DNA from: Thermoproteus sp. UBA157
Lineage (GTDB): Archaea; Thermoproteota; Thermoprotei; Thermoproteales; Thermoproteaceae
DNA: 41,832 nucleotides
Direction: 5' to 3'
NCBI GenBank assembly: GCA_002497345.1
Contig: DANS01000014.1
Span: forward strand, 10,812-52,643
In this document: positions 1 through 6,919 of the stretch, piece by piece
How the letters are laid out: each line of letters starts with the position of its first letter
How positions within the stretch are numbered: position 1 is the first letter of the stretch
Translations under genes and position numbers: made by a program
Notes under the pieces: generated by a model
Seen by the model: the letters and a program-made list of their open reading frames with translations, nothing else
Told to the model about the DNA's origin: nothing
Databases searched by the model: none

Positions 1-15
1 GCCCACGAGCCCCCC

Positions 16-252
16 ATGCCCGCCTCGGAATACGCCGAGAGACTGGAGGGCAAGCTCAAGGCATTGCTCAGAGCTTACATCGAGTGCGCCTCGGAGAAAA
101 CGCCCTACGGAATGGCTGCATGTGCCAGAGGCGGTGGCGATGCGTTGAGGCTCTCCGAGGAGGGCATAGCCTTCGCTAAATATCTAGCCGAAGTCGGCCT
201 CGCCAGATTGGTCATTAAATCGGGCAGATATTACGTCAAGAAGATAGAGTAG
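16..252 (+). CDS. Small protein of unknown function, possibly 5'-truncated
   Basis: I do not recognise this family. It encodes 78 residues if the ATG at 16 is used. The frame is open back to base 1, so the true start may lie outside the window. The product is mostly helical in appearance, with a basic C-terminus (RLVIKSGRYYVKKIE) resembling the last strand of a small winged-helix or regulatory domain, but that is a guess. Its 3' end overlaps the 3' end of the convergent DUF123 gene by about 70 nt, so one of the two ends may be unusual. Codon use (GC-rich third positions) fits its neighbours and supports it being real. Confidence 0.45.
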   Translation: MPASEYAERLEGKLKALLRAYIECASEKTPYGMAACARGGGDALRLSEEGIAFAKYLAEVGLARLVIKSGRYYVKKIE

Positions 253-573
253 CGAGGGTATTCTAAACAAGTGAGAGGGCGCGCGTCTGTCGTCCGAGGA
301 TCCGAAGCCAACGATGTAGCTGGCGCGGGCGGCCAATCGGGTGGCCAGATCGGCCTCTCTCAGGCGCGTGGCGAGGGCTAGGAGGGCCTCACAAGGCAAG
401 AAGTCGACGTGCCAGAACTTCCTCGAGGGCCTCATCAAGTGCCTCGAGATCCTCTTATGGCACGAGCGGCCGCAGGAGCCCACGTATGCGTATAAGCCCT
501 CCTCTAGGCGGAAGGCGCGCGCCCTGGTCTTAACCAGCGCGTTGGGACATCTAAATATCACTACGTAGGACAT
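184..573 (-). CDS. DUF123 (GIY-YIG-like) family protein
   Basis: A 129-residue protein with the hallmarks of the DUF123 family, which is related to GIY-YIG nucleases: an N-terminal strand (SYVVIFRC), then EGLYAYVGSCGR, then RISRHL and the KFWHVDFL motif. Family members are small archaeal and bacterial proteins of uncertain biochemical role; some are fused to endonuclease III, which suggests DNA repair. The start codon overlaps the 3' end of the upstream sirtuin gene by 23 nt, so the two are probably cotranscribed. The C-terminal tail of about 25 residues is antisense to the 16-252 gene. Confidence 0.7.
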   Translation of the reverse strand: MSYVVIFRCPNALVKTRARAFRLEEGLYAYVGSCGRSCHKRISRHLMRPSRKFWHVDFLPCEALLALATRLREADLATRLAARASYIVGFGSSDDRRAPSHLFRIPSLLYLLDVISARFNDQSGEADFG

Positions 574-1291
574 CCTTAACCTTCCTCGCCAGCTCTGGCA
601 GAACTTCGGCAGCTCTCCCCCTTATCTTGAAGTCGGCTATGTCGTCGAACGCCGTCTTGCCCGGGTCCACCACGGCCACGAGCGCTCCGCCTCGTTTTGC
701 TATGGTCGGTAGAAGCGCGGCCGGGTAGACGGCTCCCGACGTCCCCACCACCAGCACGAAGTCGGCCGAGGACGCCAAGGCCACGGCCTCTTCCCAAGAT
801 GCCCGGTGAAGCGGCTCTCCGAACCAAACCACGCCGGGCCGCATGAGCCCGCCGCATCGCGGACATCTCGGCGGGATCTCCGCCACGGGCTTCTCGACGA
901 CGATCTCGTTGCCGCAGTCAACGCATCTCAGATGCCAGATATTGCCGTGTAGCTCCACCACTCGCCGAGAGCCGGCTTTCTGGTGGAGGCCATCTACGTT
1001 CTGGGTCACCACCGCCTTTATGACGCCGAGGCGCTCGAGCTCCGCCAGCGCATAGTGGGCCGGATTAGGGCCCGCGGAATATATCAGCTCTTGTCTCCAC
1101 CTATACCAGCGCCAGACCAATACCGGGTTTCTGGAAAAAGCCTCAGGCGTGGCCAACTCCTCGGGCTTGTACCGCTCCCAGAGCCCGCCGGGGCCTCTAA
1201 ACGTCGGCACGCCCGAGTCGGCTGAGATGCCCGCTCCTGTGAACGCGATGGCGTTTTTGCTATTGGCGAGGGCCCTCGCGAGCTCCTCCAT
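551..1291 (-). CDS. sir2: Sir2-family NAD-dependent protein deacylase (sirtuin)
   Basis: 246 residues, the usual size of single-domain prokaryotic sirtuins, which remove acyl groups from lysines at the expense of NAD. Visible motifs: GAGIS (19-23), FRG (31-33), TQNVDGLHQKAG (96-107), catalytic His115 in ELHGN, a zinc module with Cys123, Cys126, Cys143 and Cys146, and GTSGAVYPA (183-191). Tyr63 and Arg66 (YRWR) correspond to the Tyr-x-x-Arg pair that in SIRT5 and CobB accommodates acidic acyl groups, so desuccinylase/demalonylase activity is possible. In Crenarchaeota the classic Sir2 substrate is the chromatin protein Alba; no alba gene is seen here. A TATA-like element (rc TAATAAA, 1311-1317) lies about 20-26 nt before the ATG. 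Confidence 0.93.
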   Translation of the reverse strand: MEELARALANSKNAIAFTGAGISADSGVPTFRGPGGLWERYKPEELATPEAFSRNPVLVWRWYRWRQELIYSAGPNPAHYALAELERLGVIKAVVTQNVDGLHQKAGSRRVVELHGNIWHLRCVDCGNEIVVEKPVAEIPPRCPRCGGLMRPGVVWFGEPLHRASWEEAVALASSADFVLVVGTSGAVYPAALLPTIAKRGGALVAVVDPGKTAFDDIADFKIRGRAAEVLPELARKVKDVLRSDI

Positions 1292-1317
1292 ATAAAGCCC
1301 TGCGCCTCTCTTTATTA

Positions 1318-1365
1318 GTGATGAGCCAGGCTTAGGTGATAAGTGAGCGCCTGGACCTACGCTGA
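1318..1365 (+). ncRNA. Candidate C/D box sRNA (2'-O-methylation guide)
   Basis: A canonical C box GTGATGA (1318-1324) and canonical D box CTGA (1362-1365) bracket two guide-length segments: 11 nt (1325-1335) and 12 nt (1350-1361). Between these lie a D'-like GTGA (1336-1339), a 3-nt spacer and a C'-like GTGAGCG (1343-1349). This is the standard dual-guide layout of archaeal C/D sRNAs. It lies between the divergent sirtuin and Lon-like genes. The rRNA or tRNA targets of the guides were not identified. Confidence 0.6.
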
Positions 1366-1379
1366 GTCTCGCGCCAGAT

Positions 1380-1389
1380 GATTTTTTAA
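1380..1389 (+). promoter_or_regulatory. TATA element of the Lon-like protease gene
   Basis: The sequence ATTTTTTAAC is centred about 25 nt before the ATG at 1409, the spacing expected for archaeal TATA-directed leaderless transcription. A GGGGAGG stretch between it and the ATG could also act as a ribosome binding site if the mRNA has a leader. Confidence 0.5.
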
Positions 1390-1408
1390 CGGGGAGGCTG
1401 ATGCCGGT

Positions 1409-3127
1409 ATGAACAAGAAGACTCTGTCGGCCGCGCTGGCCATAACGGCGTTGGCCGCCTTAGCGCTCGCCTTGACCTTGGCGCCGCTAAGGCCGGGCCA
1501 GGCCATGTACGTATTGGGGACGGTTCGCATAAACGCCCTCGCGGTGAGCTCGGGCGGAGGCGGCGCAGTGGTCCCCATAGAGGTCACCTTGCTGACGCCT
1601 GGCAACGGGAGGGTCTACGTGGCCGGCGTGCCCGAGGCCGGCGAGGGGTTCGGGCCATCGGCGCAGATAGCGCTCTACGTGGCGGCGCGACTCGCCGGGG
1701 TCCCGGTCACCAACTACACGGCGTTGGTGAGAGTAATCGGGCTAGAGGCGAGCGTGGGCGGGCCCTCGGCGAGCGGCTACATTACGGCTGCCATGTTTGC
1801 GCTGATGAAGGGGCTACCTCTTCGCAACGACACTGCGATGACCGGCATAATACTGCCCGACGGCACAATAGGCTGGGTCGGCGGAGTCGGCGATAAGGTG
1901 GCCGCCGCGGCTCAAAACGGCATAAAGCGCGTGTTGGTGCCTCTCGGCGAGCAGGGGGAGGCGAGCGGCGTAAAGGGGGTGCAGGTGATACCGGTGGCCA
2001 CGATACAGCAAGCGATCTACTACCTCACAGGATACAACATCACGTCGCCTTACGGCCCCTCCAACCTAAACGCCACAGCGTTCAACGAAACCGCCAAGTA
2101 TCTCTACCGGCAAGTCCTGTCGATATACAGAAACGCCACGGGCTCGTCCGCCGACGTATACGCCAACATGAGCCTCATATCTTCCCTCGCCAACGAGGGC
2201 CAGTACTACACGGCGGCGTCCCTCGTCTACAATGCGTTATATAGATACTACTCGGCCCAGCTATCCGGCGGCTCGCTGAGCGGGAGGGCCTTGTACAACA
2301 AGGCGCTTCAATTGGCCAGAAGCTATGAATCCATCGTCGAGAGGATCCCCATAACCTCGAACAACTTGGGGATAATAGTGGGCATATACGAGAGGATCTA
2401 CCAGATATATCAAGAGGCGAACTCGACAAACCCCGACGTCGCGCTCATGTACGCTCGCGCCGTTACGCTACCGCCGTGGATTAACGCGGCCAATAGACTG
2501 GCCTACGGCCGCGTGATAAACGAGGCGTCGCTACAAGATATGGCAGAGACGTATCTAGAGTACGCATATGTGATGTATTCGTACGTAACTACTACGTATC
2601 AAGGACAACTGCCGACAGATCTACTCAACAGTTTGCAGAACGACTTCGAGTTGGCCCAAACGCTTTATAGAAACGGTCACTACTTGGCATCTCTGGCGGC
2701 ATCTCTCGACACCATATCGCTTGCCGAGAACACCTTGGCGTATCCGGGCGCGGTCAGCCTCGCCCCTGTCGAGAGGCAGGTAGCGCTCCAGAACATATAC
2801 AGAGCGGCGGCTTGCGGATCGCCCAACATACTGCCGCTGAGCTATGTCCAGTTCGGCGACTATTACGCAAGCGCGGGCGATGCGGCTACCGCGCTGTATA
2901 TGTACGAGGAGGCTTCCATGTACGCGGCGGCTATCGGCGATATACTGTGCTCAGCCAATGCCACATATGTCGTGTTGCCTCCCCCTAACTCATCAAGCGC
3001 CTTGGCGCCGCCTCCGCCCATAACGGCAGTCACGTCGCCGACGGCATATGCTGTTAATTACATTATAGCTATAATAATTATAATATTTGTATTATCTGTA
3101 ATAATAGTTTCATTAAAAAAGAGGTAG
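1409..3127 (+). CDS. Secreted, membrane-anchored Lon-like serine protease (S16 domain, no AAA ATPase)
   Basis: 572 residues. Residues 1-30 form a signal peptide or membrane anchor (MNKK plus an Ala/Leu core). Residues about 35-210 form a Lon-type S16 domain, with the Ser120 nucleophile in GGPSASG and the Lys163 partner in GGVGDKVAAA, preceded by LPDGTIGWVGG as in Lon proteases. A long helical or repeat-like region (about 220-530) rich in Tyr and Ala and bearing several NxS/T sequons follows. A C-terminal transmembrane segment (about 548-568) ends in KKR. There is no Walker motif, so this is not ATP-driven Lon or LonB; it resembles the archaeal serine proteases grouped under COG1750. The domain should face outside the cell. 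The final transmembrane segment is written in strikingly AT-rich codons. Confidence 0.85.
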   Translation: MNKKTLSAALAITALAALALALTLAPLRPGQAMYVLGTVRINALAVSSGGGGAVVPIEVTLLTPGNGRVYVAGVPEAGEGFGPSAQIALYVAARLAGVPVTNYTALVRVIGLEASVGGPSASGYITAAMFALMKGLPLRNDTAMTGIILPDGTIGWVGGVGDKVAAAAQNGIKRVLVPLGEQGEASGVKGVQVIPVATIQQAIYYLTGYNITSPYGPSNLNATAFNETAKYLYRQVLSIYRNATGSSADVYANMSLISSLANEGQYYTAASLVYNALYRYYSAQLSGGSLSGRALYNKALQLARSYESIVERIPITSNNLGIIVGIYERIYQIYQEANSTNPDVALMYARAVTLPPWINAANRLAYGRVINEASLQDMAETYLEYAYVMYSYVTTTYQGQLPTDLLNSLQNDFELAQTLYRNGHYLASLAASLDTISLAENTLAYPGAVSLAPVERQVALQNIYRAAACGSPNILPLSYVQFGDYYASAGDAATALYMYEEASMYAAAIGDILCSANATYVVLPPPNSSSALAPPPPITAVTSPTAYAVNYIIAIIIIIFVLSVIIVSLKKR

Positions 3128-3424
3128 TTACCAATATTCTACTTTTGCCGATTTAGTTATCTTAGTCCTTTTCTGCCGCCTGGGCGGCGGCAAAAGCGCT
3201 AGAGCAAATGCGGCGATCGGCACCACGTATTCCCAATACGGAGCATAGGCGAAGACGGCCGCCACGATCCTCTCGAGCAAGCCGCCGCTGATGAACATGG
3301 CCGGTATTGCTATTAGAAAGAAGCCCATTATGCCGAGCGCCGCCAATACGCCGTCCCGTACTTTCCTCAGAGCTAGTCCGAGCAATACGGCAACCGCCGT
3401 GAGGGCCAAGAGGGGGATCGGCAT
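3128..3424 (-). CDS. Small membrane protein of unknown function
   Basis: 98 residues with three predicted membrane helices (about 3-20, 28-48, 53-78) and a basic cytoplasmic tail (PPPRRQKRTKITKSAK). I recognise no family. It converges on the Lon-like protease gene, and the two stop codons are directly adjacent. GC-rich codon use in the hydrophobic part supports coding. The gene begins at an ATG at 3424; an upstream in-frame extension was not favoured. Confidence 0.55.
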   Translation of the reverse strand: MPIPLLALTAVAVLLGLALRKVRDGVLAALGIMGFFLIAIPAMFISGGLLERIVAAVFAYAPYWEYVVPIAAFALALLPPPRRQKRTKITKSAKVEYW

Positions 3425-3516
3425 CAGGCCGTTCTACTCCCTTTTCTAAATACATATCGGTTAATTTAAGGCGCGTCAATAAATAATGTTTATAACCCCC
3501 TCGCCGATCCGGGGGC

Positions 3517-4023
3517 ATGTGGCTGCTCCCGTTGTCGAGGGCCGATGCGGAGAGGATAATACGGAGATCTTATAACCTGGCCTCCGAGCACGCCAAGAAA
3601 GTAGGAGCGAGGGTGGAGCCCCTCTCGCCTCGACATCTGTACGGCAACGATGCCGACAAATACGGCTACAGCTTGGCGTTAGGCAAAATAAGCCCGCCCC
3701 TCACCGAGGCGTCTGTAGTCATAATATGGGGCATTTACAGCAGCGATGAGTATTTCGACTACGTCAGATTCCTAGAGGGGGGACGAGTCGTCGAGTGGTT
3801 CGTGGAGCCCGTAGCATATTATCCCGAAAAGGTAGCCGTGTGGATCGACGAGCCGCTTGTCTTACACAGCGGCTTCTCGATAGAAACGCACACAACCGCG
3901 AGCGAGCAGAGGGATAGAGTATATGGCTGGCCCCTCGGCTACGTCGTAATGCCGAAACAAGCTCCGGCCCCCGCTAGACCTGCGCGGAGGCGGCGGCAAG
4001 AGGCCGGGGAGGGTCAGAAATAG
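3517..4023 (+). CDS. Conserved-looking protein of unknown function
   Basis: 168 residues, unrecognised. The fold looks globular and alpha/beta (residues 1-145), with several aromatic-rich strands (ASVVIIWGIY, VVEWFVEPVAYYP). The tail is Pro/Arg-rich and probably disordered (PAPARPARRRRQ). A TATA-like GTTTATAAC at 3489-3497 lies about 25 nt before the ATG, supporting this start. The 3' end overlaps the 3' end of the convergent DNA polymerase gene by 10 nt. The basic tail could contact nucleic acid, which is inference only. Confidence 0.6.
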   Translation: MWLLPLSRADAERIIRRSYNLASEHAKKVGARVEPLSPRHLYGNDADKYGYSLALGKISPPLTEASVVIIWGIYSSDEYFDYVRFLEGGRVVEWFVEPVAYYPEKVAVWIDEPLVLHSGFSIETHTTASEQRDRVYGWPLGYVVMPKQAPAPARPARRRRQEAGEGQK

Positions 4024-6356
4024 TCCAGTAAGCTCTTGGTCCCCTTGCCGGAGAGATCCCCCTCCCTAATCCCTATCACCTCGGCTATCCTCAGCGCGGC
4101 CGGCACTATTTGCTTTTCGACGTAGTAGTCCACGTCGATTTCCCCTGGATCTTCCACGAGGATATACGGCTTCGCCCTAAGGCTAAGTTTGTCGCCTCCC
4201 TTGACTATAACATAGCCTATCGTCATGCCTTTATGAACCCTAAAACCACGTTTCTCCAACAACTTAGCCGCGTACACGTGCGGGGGCACGACTTTATATT
4301 CACTTAGTTCTTTGTCCAAAGTTTTCCATATTATTAAATCATCAATATTAAAATTATAGTTTTTAATTTTATCTATTATTGATTTAATATAATTTATTAT
4401 TTTATTTCTAGCTTCAACGATGTCGTGAGATCTCAACACATAATCTATTACGTTGAGCTGGACCTCCTTGGCGAGCTCGCACCAATCGCCCCTGACCACC
4501 TCGAAGCCCACTATGTCGATGCGCCCGTCTTCCAGAAGCCCGGCATAGCGCTTTTTGGACTCCGTGAATAAGACTTTTTTATAAATTTTCTCTAGTTTAA
4601 TTTCTATATTAAACTTATTTTCTACATATTTTATTATTTTATCTATATTGGATGTATATTTAACAAATAAGCTATCCGTATCGCCGTATATGACTGCAAC
4701 GCCTATGCTCTTGGCGAATCCTATTACGTCTGTGAGTATGCTCCGCGCAAACGCCGTCACGGACTCCGCCACCTCGCGCTTGTACCATCTAGCTCCCACC
4801 CAGCCCATGTATCCATACATCGCGTTGGCCATCACCTTGAGGGCCTTCTGCCTCTCATCCAATAGCTTGTATTGGACGTCTTCAGGATCTAAGCCGGACA
4901 TCGCGCCCTTGACCTCCCTCCTTAACTTCACCAAGGAGGCGAGGACCTGCGGTATGAAGCCGGGCGGCGATTTCCTGAACCTGTGGCCGACCTCGGGCGC
5001 TCGGTAAACGCCTTCGGGCGGATCGGGCTCGCTCGGTTCCAGATACGTGTCGGGCGATAGGTTGTATTTCATCATAACGCTGGGGTACATGCTGGTGAAG
5101 TCCAAGACGGCGACGTCTTGATATATGCCGGGCCTCGGCTCAAGCACCACCGCCCCCTTATACGTCTCATAGGGTCTCTCCTCCTTGTTGGGAGCCACCT
5201 CGCCCATGCGGTAAGCGTACCTCATCAAGAGCCACTCGACCCTGGCGCCCACAGATGCCGCTGCTACTTGGTCGAGCGGTATGCCTGTGACCGAGGACAG
5301 CTGTATCAAATAGGGCAACAGCCTCTCGCCGAGTCCATAGGTGGATACGGCGTCCTCTACCGCGTATTTAATCAGCGTAGGCCTCCTCGACGGATCGTCC
5401 CAGTACTCGTATATCCTATGTCCCGGTATCAACGTCCTCTCCTCGCGTTTCATTACTCCGAAGTACTCTGCAGCTCTATCCAAGGTCTTGACCTTTATCT
5501 CCTGCACCTCGTCTATTACGTTGAACAAATCCACGTTGGCCCTCCCAACTACCGACCAGTGGCCGTAAACGCTCTGTTGGGGGGTACCGCCCAGCCTATC
5601 GACGGCTAGGGGCACGCCGACTCTCTTGGCCCTCTCCACCAGATATGGCCAGTCGAAGCCGTTCGAGTTATAGCCCAACAATATGTCCGGGTCGAAGTCG
5701 TTCACGTATTCAACGAACTGGCGTATTGCCCTCCTGTCGTCCTTATCGTTGGCCGTTATGGCCTCGGATCTTCCCGCCGAGTCCTTAAGCGATATGACCA
5801 CTACGGGATCCCTCGCTGGGTCGGCGTCCCCCCGCGGGTTGTACACCTCTATGTCGAACGCCAGCACCCTCAAGTCCGGCAACGCGCTCCTCTCGAGCAG
5901 AGGCGTTGGGCGCTTCTTGACCACGTATCTCCTCATCTTGCCTAAGCGCCCCTCCTCCTGGACCTCGACTGCGTGCCACGTAGATGGCGTAACGCCTGTG
6001 TCTATCATATACCTCATGTAGAACCTTATGTCAGCCTCGAAGACTCCCCGAGCGTGTGAGAGGGCGACCTCTCTCAGCCTTCTCACGTCCTCGGGCACCC
6101 TCGCAACTACCTTGAGCAACTTAATCGGCTTGCCGAAATACCTCCTCTCGACGACCTCGAAGTCCTCCACGGGAGCCGCCTTGGCCAAGGCTTGCCTCAA
6201 CTGAGGCGAGTCGCCGTCTACGTAGAAGTAGGGCCTAAAATCCCTGTCGACAACTACTACGCGTTCGCCGTCTTTCGTTATTCCGAACATCCTCACCTCG
6301 GGCAAACCGCCGACGACCGAGTACGTGATGTCGAGGAGCCAAAACTCGAGCTCCAT
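4014..6356 (-). CDS. polB: Family B DNA polymerase with 3'-5' proofreading exonuclease
   Basis: 780 residues, full length for archaeal replicative PolB. Exonuclease motifs: Exo I FDIEVY (Asp168/Glu170), Exo II YNSNGFDWPYL (Asp235), Exo III YAVED (Tyr331/Asp335). Polymerase motifs: A DFTSMYPSVM (Asp419), B KALKVMANAMYGYMG (504-518), C YGDTDS (Asp559/Asp561). The C-terminus (TKSLLDYF) resembles a PCNA-interacting peptide. All catalytic acids are present, so it should be active. Which crenarchaeal paralogue (B1, B2, B3) it is cannot be settled by eye; DFTSMYPS looks B3-like. Two stretches (about 4308-4440 and 4570-4690, the thumb region) use AT-rich codons unlike the rest. A TATA-like element (plus strand TTTTTATC) precedes the ATG. 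Confidence 0.96.
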   Translation of the reverse strand: MELEFWLLDITYSVVGGLPEVRMFGITKDGERVVVVDRDFRPYFYVDGDSPQLRQALAKAAPVEDFEVVERRYFGKPIKLLKVVARVPEDVRRLREVALSHARGVFEADIRFYMRYMIDTGVTPSTWHAVEVQEEGRLGKMRRYVVKKRPTPLLERSALPDLRVLAFDIEVYNPRGDADPARDPVVVISLKDSAGRSEAITANDKDDRRAIRQFVEYVNDFDPDILLGYNSNGFDWPYLVERAKRVGVPLAVDRLGGTPQQSVYGHWSVVGRANVDLFNVIDEVQEIKVKTLDRAAEYFGVMKREERTLIPGHRIYEYWDDPSRRPTLIKYAVEDAVSTYGLGERLLPYLIQLSSVTGIPLDQVAAASVGARVEWLLMRYAYRMGEVAPNKEERPYETYKGAVVLEPRPGIYQDVAVLDFTSMYPSVMMKYNLSPDTYLEPSEPDPPEGVYRAPEVGHRFRKSPPGFIPQVLASLVKLRREVKGAMSGLDPEDVQYKLLDERQKALKVMANAMYGYMGWVGARWYKREVAESVTAFARSILTDVIGFAKSIGVAVIYGDTDSLFVKYTSNIDKIIKYVENKFNIEIKLEKIYKKVLFTESKKRYAGLLEDGRIDIVGFEVVRGDWCELAKEVQLNVIDYVLRSHDIVEARNKIINYIKSIIDKIKNYNFNIDDLIIWKTLDKELSEYKVVPPHVYAAKLLEKRGFRVHKGMTIGYVIVKGGDKLSLRAKPYILVEDPGEIDVDYYVEKQIVPAALRIAEVIGIREGDLSGKGTKSLLDYF

Positions 6357-6380
6357 AATTTTAACTCCGTATTTTTATCT

Positions 6381-6500
6381 ATGGATTCCGTCAAATGTCT
6401 GGAGAAATTCGCCAAGATGTTCCCCGACGGCTCCTTAGCCCGTAGCATACTGGATTGGCAAATTAGGAAGGTCGCGGAGGGAGAGGGGGATAAACGTTAA
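6381..6500 (+). CDS. Putative 39-residue small protein
   Basis: A short open frame from an ATG at 6381, encoding one amphipathic helical segment (MDSVKCLEKFAKMF...) and a charged tail. It sits between the divergent polB start and the lsm promoter. A TATA-like AATTTTAAC (6356-6364) lies about 21 nt upstream. The family is not recognised and codon use is only weakly informative at this length. It could instead be part of a long lsm leader. Confidence 0.35.
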   Translation: MDSVKCLEKFAKMFPDGSLARSILDWQIRKVAEGEGDKR

Positions 6501-6523
6501 ATACCTAAGGTGAGGCGGACGCC

Positions 6524-6763
6524 ATGTCGAGCGATACGTCTAAATGCCTCGCCACGCTGGGCGCTACCCTTCAGGACTCCATAGGCAAAAGAGTCCTTGT
6601 GAAACTGAGAGACGGCTATGAGATCAGAGGGATCCTCAAGTCCTTCGATCAACACGTCAACTTGTTGCTGGAGGACGCCGAAGAGGTCATAGATAACAAC
6701 GTGTTGAAAAGAGGCACTATGGTGGTGAGGGGCGAAAACGTCCTCTTCGTGTCGCCAACATGA
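6524..6763 (+). CDS. lsm: Sm-like archaeal protein (SmAP/Lsm)
   Basis: 79 residues forming a single Sm fold. The Sm1 motif spans about 26-52 (RDGYEIRGILKSFDQHVNLL) and the Sm2 motif lies near the C-terminus (KRGTMVVRGENVLFVSP). Archaeal Lsm proteins form heptameric rings that bind U-rich RNA. The gene overlaps the downstream rpl37e start by 4 nt (ATGA), the classic archaeal lsm-rpl37e pair. A TATA-like TTAAATACC about 24 nt upstream supports the ATG at 6524. A second, two-domain Lsm paralogue is encoded at 14810. Confidence 0.95.
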   Translation: MSSDTSKCLATLGATLQDSIGKRVLVKLRDGYEIRGILKSFDQHVNLLLEDAEEVIDNNVLKRGTMVVRGENVLFVSPT

Positions 6764-6918
6764 AGGGCACCCCCTCTATGGGTAAACACAGCAGGGGCAA
6801 GACGCATATACGATGTCCTAGATGCGGACGGCATTCCTATAATGTAACTAAGGGCTATTGCGCACACTGCGGGTGGGGTCGTTCGAAGAGGTTGCGCGAC
6901 TACAATTGGGCGAAATAG
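6760..6918 (+). CDS. rpl37e: Ribosomal protein L37e
   Basis: A short 52-residue gene found by reading the frame after lsm. The product starts MKGTPSMGKHSRGKTHIRC and carries a zinc ribbon with two CxxC pairs (CPRC, CAHC), ending in a basic RSKRLRDYNWAK tail. These are diagnostic of L37e of the large ribosomal subunit, a zinc-binding rRNA-stabilising protein. Its ATG overlaps the lsm stop (ATGA), so translation is probably coupled. It converges on fttA with almost no gap. Confidence 0.95.
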   Translation: MKGTPSMGKHSRGKTHIRCPRCGRHSYNVTKGYCAHCGWGRSKRLRDYNWAK

Positions 6919-6919
6919 G

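Noticed and set aside
5118..5609. 163-codon plus-strand frame inside polB
   Set aside because: Shadow frame opposite conserved polymerase motifs; composition is atypical and no domain is visible.
4014..6356. Replication origin near polB
   Set aside because: No Orc1/Cdc6 gene, origin recognition box repeats or unwinding element was seen here or elsewhere in the window.
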